Assembly: GCA_022511505.1 (NCBI GenBank) | Contig: JAFLTK010000187.1 | Span: 1 to 6,085, forward strand | Direction of reading: 5' to 3' | DNA length: 6,085 bases | From: Muribaculaceae bacterium | GTDB taxonomy: Bacteria; Bacteroidota; Bacteroidia; Bacteroidales; Muribaculaceae | Part shown: positions 1 through 6,085 of the stretch, in pieces | How positions within the stretch are numbered: the stretch's first letter is position 1 | How the letters are laid out: every line of letters starts with the position of its first letter | Made by a program: the position numbers and the translations under genes | The notes under the pieces: model-generated | What the model saw: the letters and a program-made list of their open reading frames with translations, nothing else | Database searches by the model: none | Told to the model about the DNA's origin: nothing

Positions 1-1
1 G

Positions 2-1864
2 TGTGCCTACAACCGTTTTGTGGGCGAACCTTGTTGTTCAAGCAAACGACTGCTACACAATATTTTGCGCAACCAATGGAGCTATGACAAAATCATCGTC
101 AGCGACTGTAGCGCCATCCGCGACTTTGTTGTCGACTGGGGTCACAACACCCATCCCTCCGAGGCCCACGCGGCCGGCGATGCTGTTATGAGCGGCACCG
201 ACCTGGAGTGTGGCTCGATTTACAAGAATCTTAACCAAGCGCTTGCCGACGGGCTTGTCAGCATGGACAGCATCGACGCGTCGCTGCGACGCCTCTTTGT
301 CGCCCGTTTCCGCCTCGGCGAAATGTCGCCCGATGAAATCACCCCGTGGGACGACTTGACGCTCGACTATGTAGACTCTGCCACCGGACGCGGCCTCGCT
401 CTCGAAATGGCCCGTAAATCAATGGTATTGCTCAAAAATAACGGCATACTCCCCCTACCCTCCTCCGGCAAAAAAATTCTCGTCATGGGTCCCAATGCGG
501 CCGATTCGGTCATGCAATGGGGCAACTATAGCGGCACCCCGAGCCACACCGTCACCATACTCGACGGCATACGCGCCGTGGTGCCCGATGTGGCCTACGC
601 CCGCGGCTGTGACCACGTTGTCAGCGCCGACACGCGCTCATGTTTCAACCTCTTTGACGGCGGATTAAAGGCAACATATCGCAACACGACCGACACCATC
701 TCGCCCGTCGTGGCCACCGCTCTCTACACCACTCCCCTATCGCTCGACGGCGGCGGCGCCACGGTATTTGCACCCGGCGTCAACCTCTACAACTTCTCGG
801 GCCTCTATCGCGGCACGCTTGTTCCTGACGCCGATGGTCTATACGTCGTTGAATTTGAGGCAAGTAAAGGCGAGCAAGTGCTCCGGGTCGACGGTAGCGA
901 AGTGGCACGTCGCGAGGCCGGCGGTCGCCAAGAGCACAACGCCTCCTATATGATTGAAGGCAAGAAAGGACAGCCGATTGACATCGAACTATACTTCACC
1001 AACGGCGACGACGTCGCATCGCTGAAATTTGACGTGAAAACGCCTGTCAACGAGACATTTGACCCGGCCGATTCCGATGTCATCGTCTTTGTCGGCGGCA
1101 TATCGCCCGCGCTCGAAGGCGAGGAAATGAAAGTTTCGGTTCCCGGCTTCCGTGGCGGCGACCGCGAGACCATCGAACTCCCGGCAGTGCAGCGCCGACT
1201 GCTCGCCCGCCTCAAGGAGTACGGCAAGCCTATCGTGATGGTAAACTGTAGCGGTTCGGCCGTGGGTCTCGCTCCCGAAGACTCGATTTGCGATGCCATC
1301 CTCCAGGCATGGTATCCGGGTCAGGAGGGTGGAACTGCCGTGGCCGACGTCTTATTCGGACGTTATAACCCGTCGGGCCGACTCCCTGTTACTTTCTACC
1401 GCGACGACTCGCAACTGCCCGATTTTCAGGACTATTCAATGGCCGGGCGCACATACCGATATATGACCGAGGCGCCCCTCTACCCCTTTGGCCACGGCCT
1501 ATCCTACACCACCTTTGAATATTCTGACCCGAAGATAATCACTTCTGAGGGCATAGACGAAGATTTCATCACTCTGTCGATGAAGATTACCAACACCGGC
1601 GACCGTGCCGGCGACGATGTCCCCCAAATCTACGTGCGTCGCAACGACGACCAGACCGGGCTCGTCAAGACTCTCGCCGGATTCATGCGCGTGTCAGTTC
1701 CCGCCGGCGATACCCAGATAGTCACCATCGACCTCTCGCCCGATGCGTTTAAGACGTGGGACAACCGCTCCCAATCGTTCAAAAAGCAACCCGGCGAGTT
1801 CACCATCACCGTCGGCTCGTCGTCAACCGACGTGGCCACATCTATTCCGTTCACAATCAAATAA
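2..1864 (+). CDS. Glycoside hydrolase family 3 exo-beta-glycosidase with PA14 insert (beta-xylosidase/beta-glucosidase type), 5' partial
   Basis: The reading frame is open from base 2 (CAYNRFVGEPCC...) to the TAA at 1862-1864, so the true start is upstream; the GTG at 20 is an internal valine. The 620 visible residues match the GH3 layout. The barrel end has the nucleophile motif IVSDCSAI (Asp codon 104-106, residue 35), followed by SGTDLECG. The alpha/beta sandwich domain begins near residue 130 (ARKSMVLLKNNGILPL). A PA14 domain is inserted at about residues 217-347 (FAPGVNLYNFSGLYRGT, then VLRVDGSEV). The acid/base candidate lies in LEGEEM; aligning from memory with other GH3s favours the Glu at 1121-1123. 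The family motif YPFGHGLSYT starts at residue 494 and leads into the Fn3-like domain. Full-length relatives have about 850 residues, so roughly 240 are missing, including any signal peptide. The CAYNRF-x-GEPCC and DLECG motifs resemble the beta-xylosidase subgroup, but exact sugar specificity cannot be read from sequence. It probably trims non-reducing-end sugars in the periplasm alongside the downstream pectin lyase. Family confidence is high, substrate confidence low. Confidence 0.95.
   Translation, partial: CAYNRFVGEPCCSSKRLLHNILRNQWSYDKIIVSDCSAIRDFVVDWGHNTHPSEAHAAGDAVMSGTDLECGSIYKNLNQALADGLVSMDSIDASLRRLFVARFRLGEMSPDEITPWDDLTLDYVDSATGRGLALEMARKSMVLLKNNGILPLPSSGKKILVMGPNAADSVMQWGNYSGTPSHTVTILDGIRAVVPDVAYARGCDHVVSADTRSCFNLFDGGLKATYRNTTDTISPVVATALYTTPLSLDGGGATVFAPGVNLYNFSGLYRGTLVPDADGLYVVEFEASKGEQVLRVDGSEVARREAGGRQEHNASYMIEGKKGQPIDIELYFTNGDDVASLKFDVKTPVNETFDPADSDVIVFVGGISPALEGEEMKVSVPGFRGGDRETIELPAVQRRLLARLKEYGKPIVMVNCSGSAVGLAPEDSICDAILQAWYPGQEGGTAVADVLFGRYNPSGRLPVTFYRDDSQLPDFQDYSMAGRTYRYMTEAPLYPFGHGLSYTTFEYSDPKIITSEGIDEDFITLSMKITNTGDRAGDDVPQIYVRRNDDQTGLVKTLAGFMRVSVPAGDTQIVTIDLSPDAFKTWDNRSQSFKKQPGEFTITVGSSSTDVATSIPFTIK
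650..1048 (+). other. PA14 domain inserted in the GH3 sandwich domain
   Basis: The segment from LFDGGLKATYRN to about LKFDVKT interrupts the second GH3 domain between GPNAADSVMQWGNYSGTP and the acid/base region. It has the PA14 pattern: a beta-strand start, FAPGVNLYNFSGLYRGTLVPDADGLYVVEFE, a VLRVDGSEV hairpin, and a final IDIELYFTNGDDVASLKFDV strand. In characterised GH3 enzymes this insert lies over the active site and limits the length of substrate that fits, favouring short oligosaccharides. That role here is inference from the family. The boundaries are estimated by eye. Confidence 0.8.
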
Positions 1865-1890
1865 TTTTATAACCAATTTTTATACCAATT
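1865..1890 (+). promoter_or_regulatory. A/T-rich translation leader between the GH3 and PL11 genes
   Basis: The 26-base gap is almost entirely A/T, with two imperfect copies of TTTTATA(A)CCAATT (1865-1878 and 1877-1890), the second ending directly at the ATG. No GGAGG-like Shine-Dalgarno site is present, which is normal for Bacteroidota, where A/T-rich unstructured leaders drive initiation. No TAnnTTTG promoter box or terminator is seen in the gap. Co-transcription of the two enzyme genes is therefore the simplest reading. The repeat may be no more than low-complexity sequence. Confidence 0.5.
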
Positions 1891-4800
1891 ATGTTGAAGA
1901 AATCACTTTTAGCATTGACTCTCGTCGGCGCTTCATTGGCTTCTTTTGCTGCACCTCAGGCTGAGTATCTCAACCGCGGCTTGTTTGCCATGAACACCGG
2001 CAACGGGGTTTTTGTCTCTTGGCGTTGCCTCGACTCAGACTCCCGCTCAATGACATTTGACCTCTATCGCGATGGCGTTAAGGTCAACGAAGACCCCATT
2101 ACCGCGGGCACAAACTTCACCGACCCGGCAGGTAAGGCCGGCTCAAAGTATGTCCTCAAAGCCTACGAAAATGGCGCTGAGGTCGAGGTGACCCCCGAAG
2201 TTGCAGCCGAGGCCGACGTTTACCGTCGTCTCCACCTCGACCGTCCCGCCGGTGGCACAATCAAGGGAAACAGTTCATTTTCAGACTCTAAGCACACCGT
2301 TACCGACGACTACACCTACACTCCCAACGACTGCTCGGTTGGCGACGTTGACGGCGACGGCGAGTATGAAATCTTCGTAAAATGGGATCCCTCCAACTCA
2401 CAGGACAACTCGTTCTATGCCTACACCGGTAACGTCTACATCGACTGCTACAAACTCGACGGCACCAAACTGTGGCGCATAGACCTCGGCCAAAACATCC
2501 GTGCCGGTGCCCACTACACCCAGTTCATGGTCTATGACTTTGACGGCGACGGCAAGGCCGAGATGATTTGTAAGACCGCTCCCGGCACAAAGGACGGCCA
2601 GGGCAAAAACGTTATCATGGGCAGCGACGACCCTAACAAGTCTTATGCCGATTCTAAGGGTGTCATCAAAGACGGTCCCGAATATCTGACCGTGTTCAAC
2701 GGCTTGACCGGTGCTGAAATCCACACCGTCGCCTACGAGCCCTCTCGCTCTGTCCACGCCCAGTCTTCATCGGGCTGGGGCGACAGCTACGGTAACCGTT
2801 CTGAGCGCTACCTCGCCTGTGTAGCCTATCTCGACGGCCAGAAACCGTCGGTTGTTATGTGCCGCGGCTACTATACCCACGCCTACCTCGTTGCTTGGGA
2901 CTTTGACGGCAAACAACTCAAAAAACGCTGGACACACGCCTCAACCTCCAAGGGTAAAGGTGCTTACGGCGAAGGCGCACACTCGCTGACCGTAGGCGAC
3001 GTTGACGGCGACGGTTGTGACGAAATCGTCTTTGGCTCGGCTTGTATCGACCACGACGGCAACCTGCTGTATCGAACCGGCTTCGGCCACGGCGACGCCC
3101 TCCACTTAGGCGACTTTGACCCCGACCGCGACGGCCTCGAGGTATTCATGGTTCACGAAGAAACCGGCGCATCATATAAATATGACTCAGAGTTCCGCGA
3201 CGCTAAAACCGGTCAGGTAATCTGGGGAACAGCCCAGTCAGGCAACGACATCGGCCGTGGTCTCGTTGGTAACATCAGCGACCGCTGGCGCGGTTATGAG
3301 GTTTGGCCCGGCTCCTACTATGTAGGCGGCACCAACGTTAACGGTACTTTTGACTGCAAAGGCAACTTGCTGATTAACAAACGTTTTGACTGCAACTTCC
3401 GCATCTACTGGGACGGCGACCTCCTCGACGAACTTTTCGACGGCAAATACAACTCTTCTACCGGCCTCTGCGCCCCCGTTGTAACCAAAATGAACCCCAC
3501 CCTCTCAGGCTCTTCTACTCTGATCGCTTTCAACAAATGGAACGCTCAGACTTGTAACACAACCAAGGCTACACCCTGTCTCCAGGCCGATATTCTTGGC
3601 GACTGGCGCGAGGAAGTCATCATGTGGGACGGCAACAACTCGAGCGACCTCCTCATCTTCTCGACCACAATACCCTCTCGCTATCGCGTCCCCTGCCTCA
3701 TGCAGGACCACAACTACCGCATGGCAATCGCTTGGCAGAACACTGCCTACAACCAGCCTCCTCACCTTGGATACTACCTCGCCGACCTCTTTGAGACCGA
3801 CCCGCAGGTTCGTCTCCAGAACGGACAGACAACTCAGGTAGTTGAGCTTGGCAGCGCTATGGCTCCCCTGACCGGCTCATGGGCAAACTGTGACGGCGTT
3901 ACCGCTACCGGTCTCCCCAACGGTGTTGAACTTAAGGTTGACACTGAGAACGTTAAGTGGGAACTCTCAGGTACTCCCACCGAGATCGGCGACTTCAACT
4001 ATGTAATCTCAACCGTTGGCGGCGAACCCGTCGGCACCCTTGAGGGTCTCCTCAAAGTGCAGGCTCCCGTTGTTCTCGAGAAGATGGCCCACTTCAAGTT
4101 TGAAGAGGCTACCACAACTCAGAAAAACGAGGTTTATGGCGAGGCTAAGACCCGCGTTAGCAGCACAACAATGCCCGAACTCGTTGAAGGTATCGTTGGC
4201 AACGCCGTCAACCTCCCCCACTATAGCCACTACTTCGTTCAGTCACCCTACGAGCAGCTCACATTTGGCGCTGACGACTTCACCGTTGAGTTCTGGTTTG
4301 CTTCTACCGGCTCGGCTTGCTACTTCTTCCACAAAGGCTCTCTCGGCTACAACGAGGCTTCAGGCCGCTCAGGTAGCTGGGTAGGTCTCGAGCTCAAAGA
4401 CGGCAACTTCAAGTTTGCTATCGACGGCGGCGACGACCACCCGACCGATCCCGGCGTCAAGAGCGAGGCTACAGCACCCGGCAGCGACTATATGGACGGC
4501 AACTGGCACTATGTTGTCCTCGTTCGCGAAGGCGCTACCAAGTCGCTGAAAATCTATGTAGACGGTAACAACGTCGGCGAGGCAAGCGACGGCACCGGCG
4601 CTCTGCGCAACGATATCGACGACCTCGTTGTTGGTAACGTCAACCTCAACTTCGACAGCCGCTTCAATGGCAAACTCGACGAGTTCATCATCTGGAAGGG
4701 TGCCATGAGCGCAAGCAAAATCCTTGAAAACTACAAGGCCGGCGTTGAGGCAGGTATCACCGATGTAGAGTACACTCCCATCGAAACTGCCAAACTGACC

Positions 4801-4944
4801 CTCGTTGACGCTATCTCGGGCGTAGTAGTTGCCCGCGGTATCGGTAACATCGAGAACGTCACTGCACAGGCTAAGCCCGGCGTTTATATCCTCCTCATCG
4901 AGAAGGGTAAACTCCGCGAAACCCACAAGTTTGTCAAGAAATAA
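1891..4944 (+). CDS. Secreted rhamnogalacturonan lyase, family PL11, with Ig-like, LamG-like and T9SS-like C-terminal regions
   Basis: This complete 1017-residue enzyme is predicted to cleave the rhamnose-galacturonic acid backbone of pectic rhamnogalacturonan I by beta-elimination. Residues 1-20 form a signal peptide (MLKKSLLALTLVGASLASFA, cleavage before Ala21) without a lipobox cysteine. Residues 22 to about 110 are the N-terminal beta domain of PL11 (YLNRGLFAMNTGNGVFVSWR). About 111-632 is the beta-propeller catalytic domain, with calcium-type loops DVDGDGEYE (152-160), DFDGDGKAE (216-224), DVDGDGCDE (370-378) and DPDRDGLE (410-417). The conserved late motifs LGDWREEV (569-576) and AYNQPPHLGYYL (619-630) are also present. 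A putative Ig-like (He_PIG type) domain covers about 648-725 (GLPNGVELK... SGTPTEIGDF). A LamG/concanavalin-like domain covers about 733-950 (DDFTVEFWF, GNWHYVVLVRE, GKLDEFIIWKGAMS). The end (PGVYILLIEKGK...HKFVKK) resembles a T9SS sorting tail. The start is fixed by the signal peptide, and tandem stops TAA TAG follow. Simple PL11 enzymes have about 600-650 residues, so the last 370 are add-ons, likely for binding and export. The gene sits 26 bases behind the GH3 gene, probably in one operon. Family assignment is firm; endo versus exo action is not determinable here. Confidence 0.95.
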   Translation: MLKKSLLALTLVGASLASFAAPQAEYLNRGLFAMNTGNGVFVSWRCLDSDSRSMTFDLYRDGVKVNEDPITAGTNFTDPAGKAGSKYVLKAYENGAEVEVTPEVAAEADVYRRLHLDRPAGGTIKGNSSFSDSKHTVTDDYTYTPNDCSVGDVDGDGEYEIFVKWDPSNSQDNSFYAYTGNVYIDCYKLDGTKLWRIDLGQNIRAGAHYTQFMVYDFDGDGKAEMICKTAPGTKDGQGKNVIMGSDDPNKSYADSKGVIKDGPEYLTVFNGLTGAEIHTVAYEPSRSVHAQSSSGWGDSYGNRSERYLACVAYLDGQKPSVVMCRGYYTHAYLVAWDFDGKQLKKRWTHASTSKGKGAYGEGAHSLTVGDVDGDGCDEIVFGSACIDHDGNLLYRTGFGHGDALHLGDFDPDRDGLEVFMVHEETGASYKYDSEFRDAKTGQVIWGTAQSGNDIGRGLVGNISDRWRGYEVWPGSYYVGGTNVNGTFDCKGNLLINKRFDCNFRIYWDGDLLDELFDGKYNSSTGLCAPVVTKMNPTLSGSSTLIAFNKWNAQTCNTTKATPCLQADILGDWREEVIMWDGNNSSDLLIFSTTIPSRYRVPCLMQDHNYRMAIAWQNTAYNQPPHLGYYLADLFETDPQVRLQNGQTTQVVELGSAMAPLTGSWANCDGVTATGLPNGVELKVDTENVKWELSGTPTEIGDFNYVISTVGGEPVGTLEGLLKVQAPVVLEKMAHFKFEEATTTQKNEVYGEAKTRVSSTTMPELVEGIVGNAVNLPHYSHYFVQSPYEQLTFGADDFTVEFWFASTGSACYFFHKGSLGYNEASGRSGSWVGLELKDGNFKFAIDGGDDHPTDPGVKSEATAPGSDYMDGNWHYVVLVREGATKSLKIYVDGNNVGEASDGTGALRNDIDDLVVGNVNLNFDSRFNGKLDEFIIWKGAMSASKILENYKAGVEAGITDVEYTPIETAKLTLVDAISGVVVARGIGNIENVTAQAKPGVYILLIEKGKLRETHKFVKK
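2341..2360 (+). repeat. 20-base exact direct repeat, copy 1 (calcium-loop coding)
   Basis: These 20 bases are identical to 2995-3014, and both encode GDVDGDG in the same frame within the PL11 propeller. A shorter related stretch codes DFDGDGK near 2536-2555. The identity probably reflects repeated calcium-binding loops plus strong GGC/GAC codon preference, not a mobile or regulatory repeat. Confidence 0.7.
2995..3014 (+). repeat. 20-base exact direct repeat, copy 2 (calcium-loop coding)
   Basis: This is the second copy of the 20 bases at 2341-2360, encoding Gly-Asp-Val-Asp-Gly-Asp-Gly at residues 369-375 of the lyase. The flanking bases differ on both sides, so the identity covers only the loop. 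Confidence 0.7.
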
Positions 4945-4962
4945 TAGACCCATCCCCTACCG

Positions 4963-5011
4963 ATTTTCCCGGCCTTTCCGGGCCATCCATTAGCCATTAG
5001 ACCGGGAAAAT
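4963..5011. repeat. Inverted repeat / hairpin after the lyase gene
   Basis: ATTTTCCCGG (4963-4972) and CCGGGAAAAT (5002-5011) are perfect 10-base inverted copies separated by 29 bases. The left arm can instead form a tight 5-bp hairpin, CCCGG (4968-4972) with CCGGG (4978-4982), so the two folds exclude each other. The arms carry a T-run and an A-run, but there is no T-tract after the right arm. It is therefore a poor terminator on the + strand. It could act as a 3'-end stabiliser or a minus-strand signal, and its function is unknown. Confidence 0.6.
4987..5000 (+). repeat. Tandem 7-base repeat CCATTAG x2 in the hairpin loop
   Basis: CCATTAG occurs twice back to back at 4987-4993 and 4994-5000, preceded by a partial CCAT at 4983-4986. 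It lies wholly in the loop of the 4963-5011 inverted repeat. It is short enough to be chance or replication slippage. Confidence 0.55.
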
Positions 5012-5027
5012 TCAATACTCCAATAAC

Positions 5028-5073
5028 CGACCGTCGCCCGCAGGCCAATCTCCCGCGGCGACGGTCGCTTTTT
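5028..5073 (+). terminator. Rho-independent terminator of the enzyme operon
   Basis: A perfect 11-bp GC-rich stem pairs CGACCGTCGCC (5028-5038) with GGCGACGGTCG (5057-5067) around an 18-base loop. It is followed at once by C and five T residues (5068-5073). This is the classical intrinsic terminator layout on the + strand, 83 bases after the lyase stop codon and ahead of the next promoter. It should insulate the downstream AAA-ATPase-like gene from transcription of the enzyme genes. Confidence 0.9.
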
Positions 5074-5084
5074 ACGGCCAAGCG

Positions 5085-5116
5085 TTAGGACCGGCCGAGA
5101 ATTTTGTTTATCTTTG
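5085..5116 (+). promoter_or_regulatory. Bacteroidota-type promoter (-33/-7) for the AAA-ATPase-like gene
   Basis: TATCTTTG at 5109-5116 matches the Bacteroidota -7 consensus TAnnTTTG exactly. Twenty bases upstream, TTAG (5085-5088) matches the TTTG -33 element in three of four positions at the usual 19-21 base spacing. Transcription would begin a few bases downstream, around 5121-5126, giving a short leader of about 10-15 bases before the ATG at 5137. The box also supports assigning the DNA to Bacteroidota. Confidence 0.75.
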
Positions 5117-5136
5117 CGATTAATAATTAGGCGAAT

Positions 5137-6085
5137 ATGGGAAAGGACCTTTTGTACCCGGTTGATACCGCGAATTTTAGATGGATTAGAGAAAATGGAT
5201 TTGTCTATGTCGACAAGACAGATTTTATCGACACCATGACAAGAGAAGGTAAATACTACTTTCTTGCTCGTCCGCGCCGTTTTGGCAAGAGCCTTTTCCT
5301 CGACACTTTGGCTGAGTATTTTGAGGGAAATCGCCCTCTGTTTAAAGGCCTGGCAATCGACACGTTGCAACCAGGCGAGTGGGAGTCATTTCCTATTCTT
5401 CGCTTCAATCTGAGCGGGCAGATATACGATAAAAAGGACATTCTATATAGTCACCTTTCATCGGCCGTGGGTAGATTTGAAGGGAAATTTGGCTTAACAG
5501 CATCAGAAGTGAATGAACCGGTTCCCGATCGCTTCTATGACCTAATCCGAAACCTCTATAAGACGACCGGCAAGCCGGTTGTGGTCCTTGTCGACGAATA
5601 TGACGCGCCGCTTGTATCGACCATCGATAACCGCGAGTTGCAACAGGTCTATCGCGAGCAATTACACGGTTTTTACTCGGTTCTGAAAAACGCCGAGCCC
5701 TACGTGAAATTCTGTCTGTTGACAGGCGTTACCCGCTTTGGCAAAGTCTCGGTTTTTAGCGGACTTAACAACTTGAAGGACATAACTTTGTCTAATGATT
5801 ATGCCGGAATCTGCGGCATAACCGAGGAAGAACTTTATCGGTACTACGACCGTGGCATTGAGGCCTGGGCACGCGATGTTGGAACTGACAAATCAGATAT
5901 TTATCAGAATTTGAAATTCTACTATGACGGGTATCATTTCTCGTCAAAGATGCTCGACATCTATAATCCCTTCTGCATCAATAATGTCATGGCCGACCGT
6001 GAGTACAGAGATTATTGGTGTCGTTCGGGCGTGCCGACAATATTGTCTAAAGCGCTGATGAAGAATGATTTTGATGTCGAGAAAC
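5137..6085 (+). CDS. AAA-ATPase-like protein of the PD-(D/E)XK-linked family, 3' partial
   Basis: The frame runs open from ATG 5137 to the window end (316 codons plus one base), beginning MGKDLLYPVDTANFRWIRENG. The sequence matches the AAA-ATPase-like family common in Bacteroidales and Clostridia. It has FVYVDKTDFI (residues 22-31); a P-loop variant RPRRFGKSL (45-53) with Lys51; a Walker B-like VVVLVDEYDAPL (148-159) with Asp153-Glu154; the family block LTGVTRFGKVSVFSGLNNL starting at 195; and YYDGYHF (262-268) followed by YNP. Family members usually have about 500-560 residues and end in a PD-(D/E)XK nuclease-like domain, which would lie beyond this window. The start is supported by the promoter at 5085-5116 and a weak AGG (5129-5131) five bases before the ATG. 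No signal peptide is seen, so it is probably cytoplasmic. It is separated from the enzyme genes by a strong terminator and uses visibly more A/T-ending codons. Its biological role is not established; a nucleic-acid-related ATPase/nuclease function is inferred from the domains only. Confidence 0.9.
   Translation, partial: MGKDLLYPVDTANFRWIRENGFVYVDKTDFIDTMTREGKYYFLARPRRFGKSLFLDTLAEYFEGNRPLFKGLAIDTLQPGEWESFPILRFNLSGQIYDKKDILYSHLSSAVGRFEGKFGLTASEVNEPVPDRFYDLIRNLYKTTGKPVVVLVDEYDAPLVSTIDNRELQQVYREQLHGFYSVLKNAEPYVKFCLLTGVTRFGKVSVFSGLNNLKDITLSNDYAGICGITEEELYRYYDRGIEAWARDVGTDKSDIYQNLKFYYDGYHFSSKMLDIYNPFCINNVMADREYRDYWCRSGVPTILSKALMKNDFDVEK

Noticed and set aside
20..22. GTG at 20 as the start of the GH3 gene
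   Set aside because: The same frame is open upstream to base 2 and encodes CAYNRF, part of the conserved GH3 barrel. The codon is an internal valine and the gene is cut by the window edge.
1865..1890. Possible separate promoter for the lyase gene in the 26-base gap
   Set aside because: The gap is A/T-rich but contains no TAnnTTTG box, and it is too short to hold both promoter elements plus a leader.
2398..2757. 119-residue minus-strand open frame inside the PL11 propeller
   Set aside because: It is antisense to conserved propeller motifs, has low-complexity valine/glycine-rich content, and has no promoter or start context of its own.
3596..3841. 81-residue plus-strand open frame in a different phase within the lyase gene
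   Set aside because: It is a shifted reading of conserved PL11 sequence (LGDWREEV to AYNQPPHLGYYL), and the protein is serine/threonine-rich with no motif.
4369..4953. 194-residue open frame on the minus strand over the end of the lyase gene
   Set aside because: It lies antisense to the LamG and tail region of a clear gene. It stays open because the GGC/GAC/GTT-rich codons give few antisense stops, and its translation has no recognisable motif.
4990..5370. Minus-strand open frame spanning the terminator, the promoter and the start of the AAA-ATPase-like gene
   Set aside because: It crosses a strong terminator stem and overlaps the conserved N-terminus of the plus-strand gene, and its protein shows no family features.

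Overview
The window looks like chromosomal DNA of a gut-type Bacteroidales bacterium with a fairly GC-rich genome; a Muribaculaceae/Prevotella-like lineage is my guess, not something I can prove. The clues are carbohydrate-degrading enzymes of Bacteroidota type (GH3 with a PA14 insert, PL11 with accessory domains), start regions without strong Shine-Dalgarno sites, a perfect Bacteroidota -7 promoter box (TATCTTTG), and a C-terminal tail resembling a type IX secretion sorting domain. All three genes are on the + strand.

Region 1 (2-1864) is the 3' part of a glycoside hydrolase family 3 gene; its beginning lies before the window. The visible 620 codons hold the end of the catalytic barrel with the nucleophile motif, the second domain with a PA14 insert and the acid/base region, and the C-terminal Fn3-like domain. 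After a 26-base A/T-rich gap, region 2 (1891-4944) is a complete 1017-residue secreted rhamnogalacturonan lyase (PL11). It carries an Ig-like domain, a LamG/concanavalin-like domain and a T9SS-like tail. The close spacing suggests the two genes are co-transcribed, probably as part of a pectin/plant-polysaccharide utilisation cluster. The lyase would cut the rhamnogalacturonan-I backbone, and the GH3 would remove terminal sugars from side chains or released oligosaccharides.

Region 3 (4945-5136) is intergenic. It holds an imperfect-loop hairpin with a perfect 10-bp stem, a strong intrinsic terminator (5028-5073) that closes the enzyme operon, and a new Bacteroidota-type promoter (5085-5116).

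Region 4 (5137-6085, cut by the window end) is the N-terminal 316 codons of an AAA-ATPase-like protein of the family that usually ends in a PD-(D/E)XK nuclease-like domain. It is functionally separate from the enzyme genes and appears more A/T-rich than they are. Its cellular role is unknown. Apart from this poorly understood family, I see no sign of a novel multi-gene system; most of the window is recognisable polysaccharide-degradation machinery.
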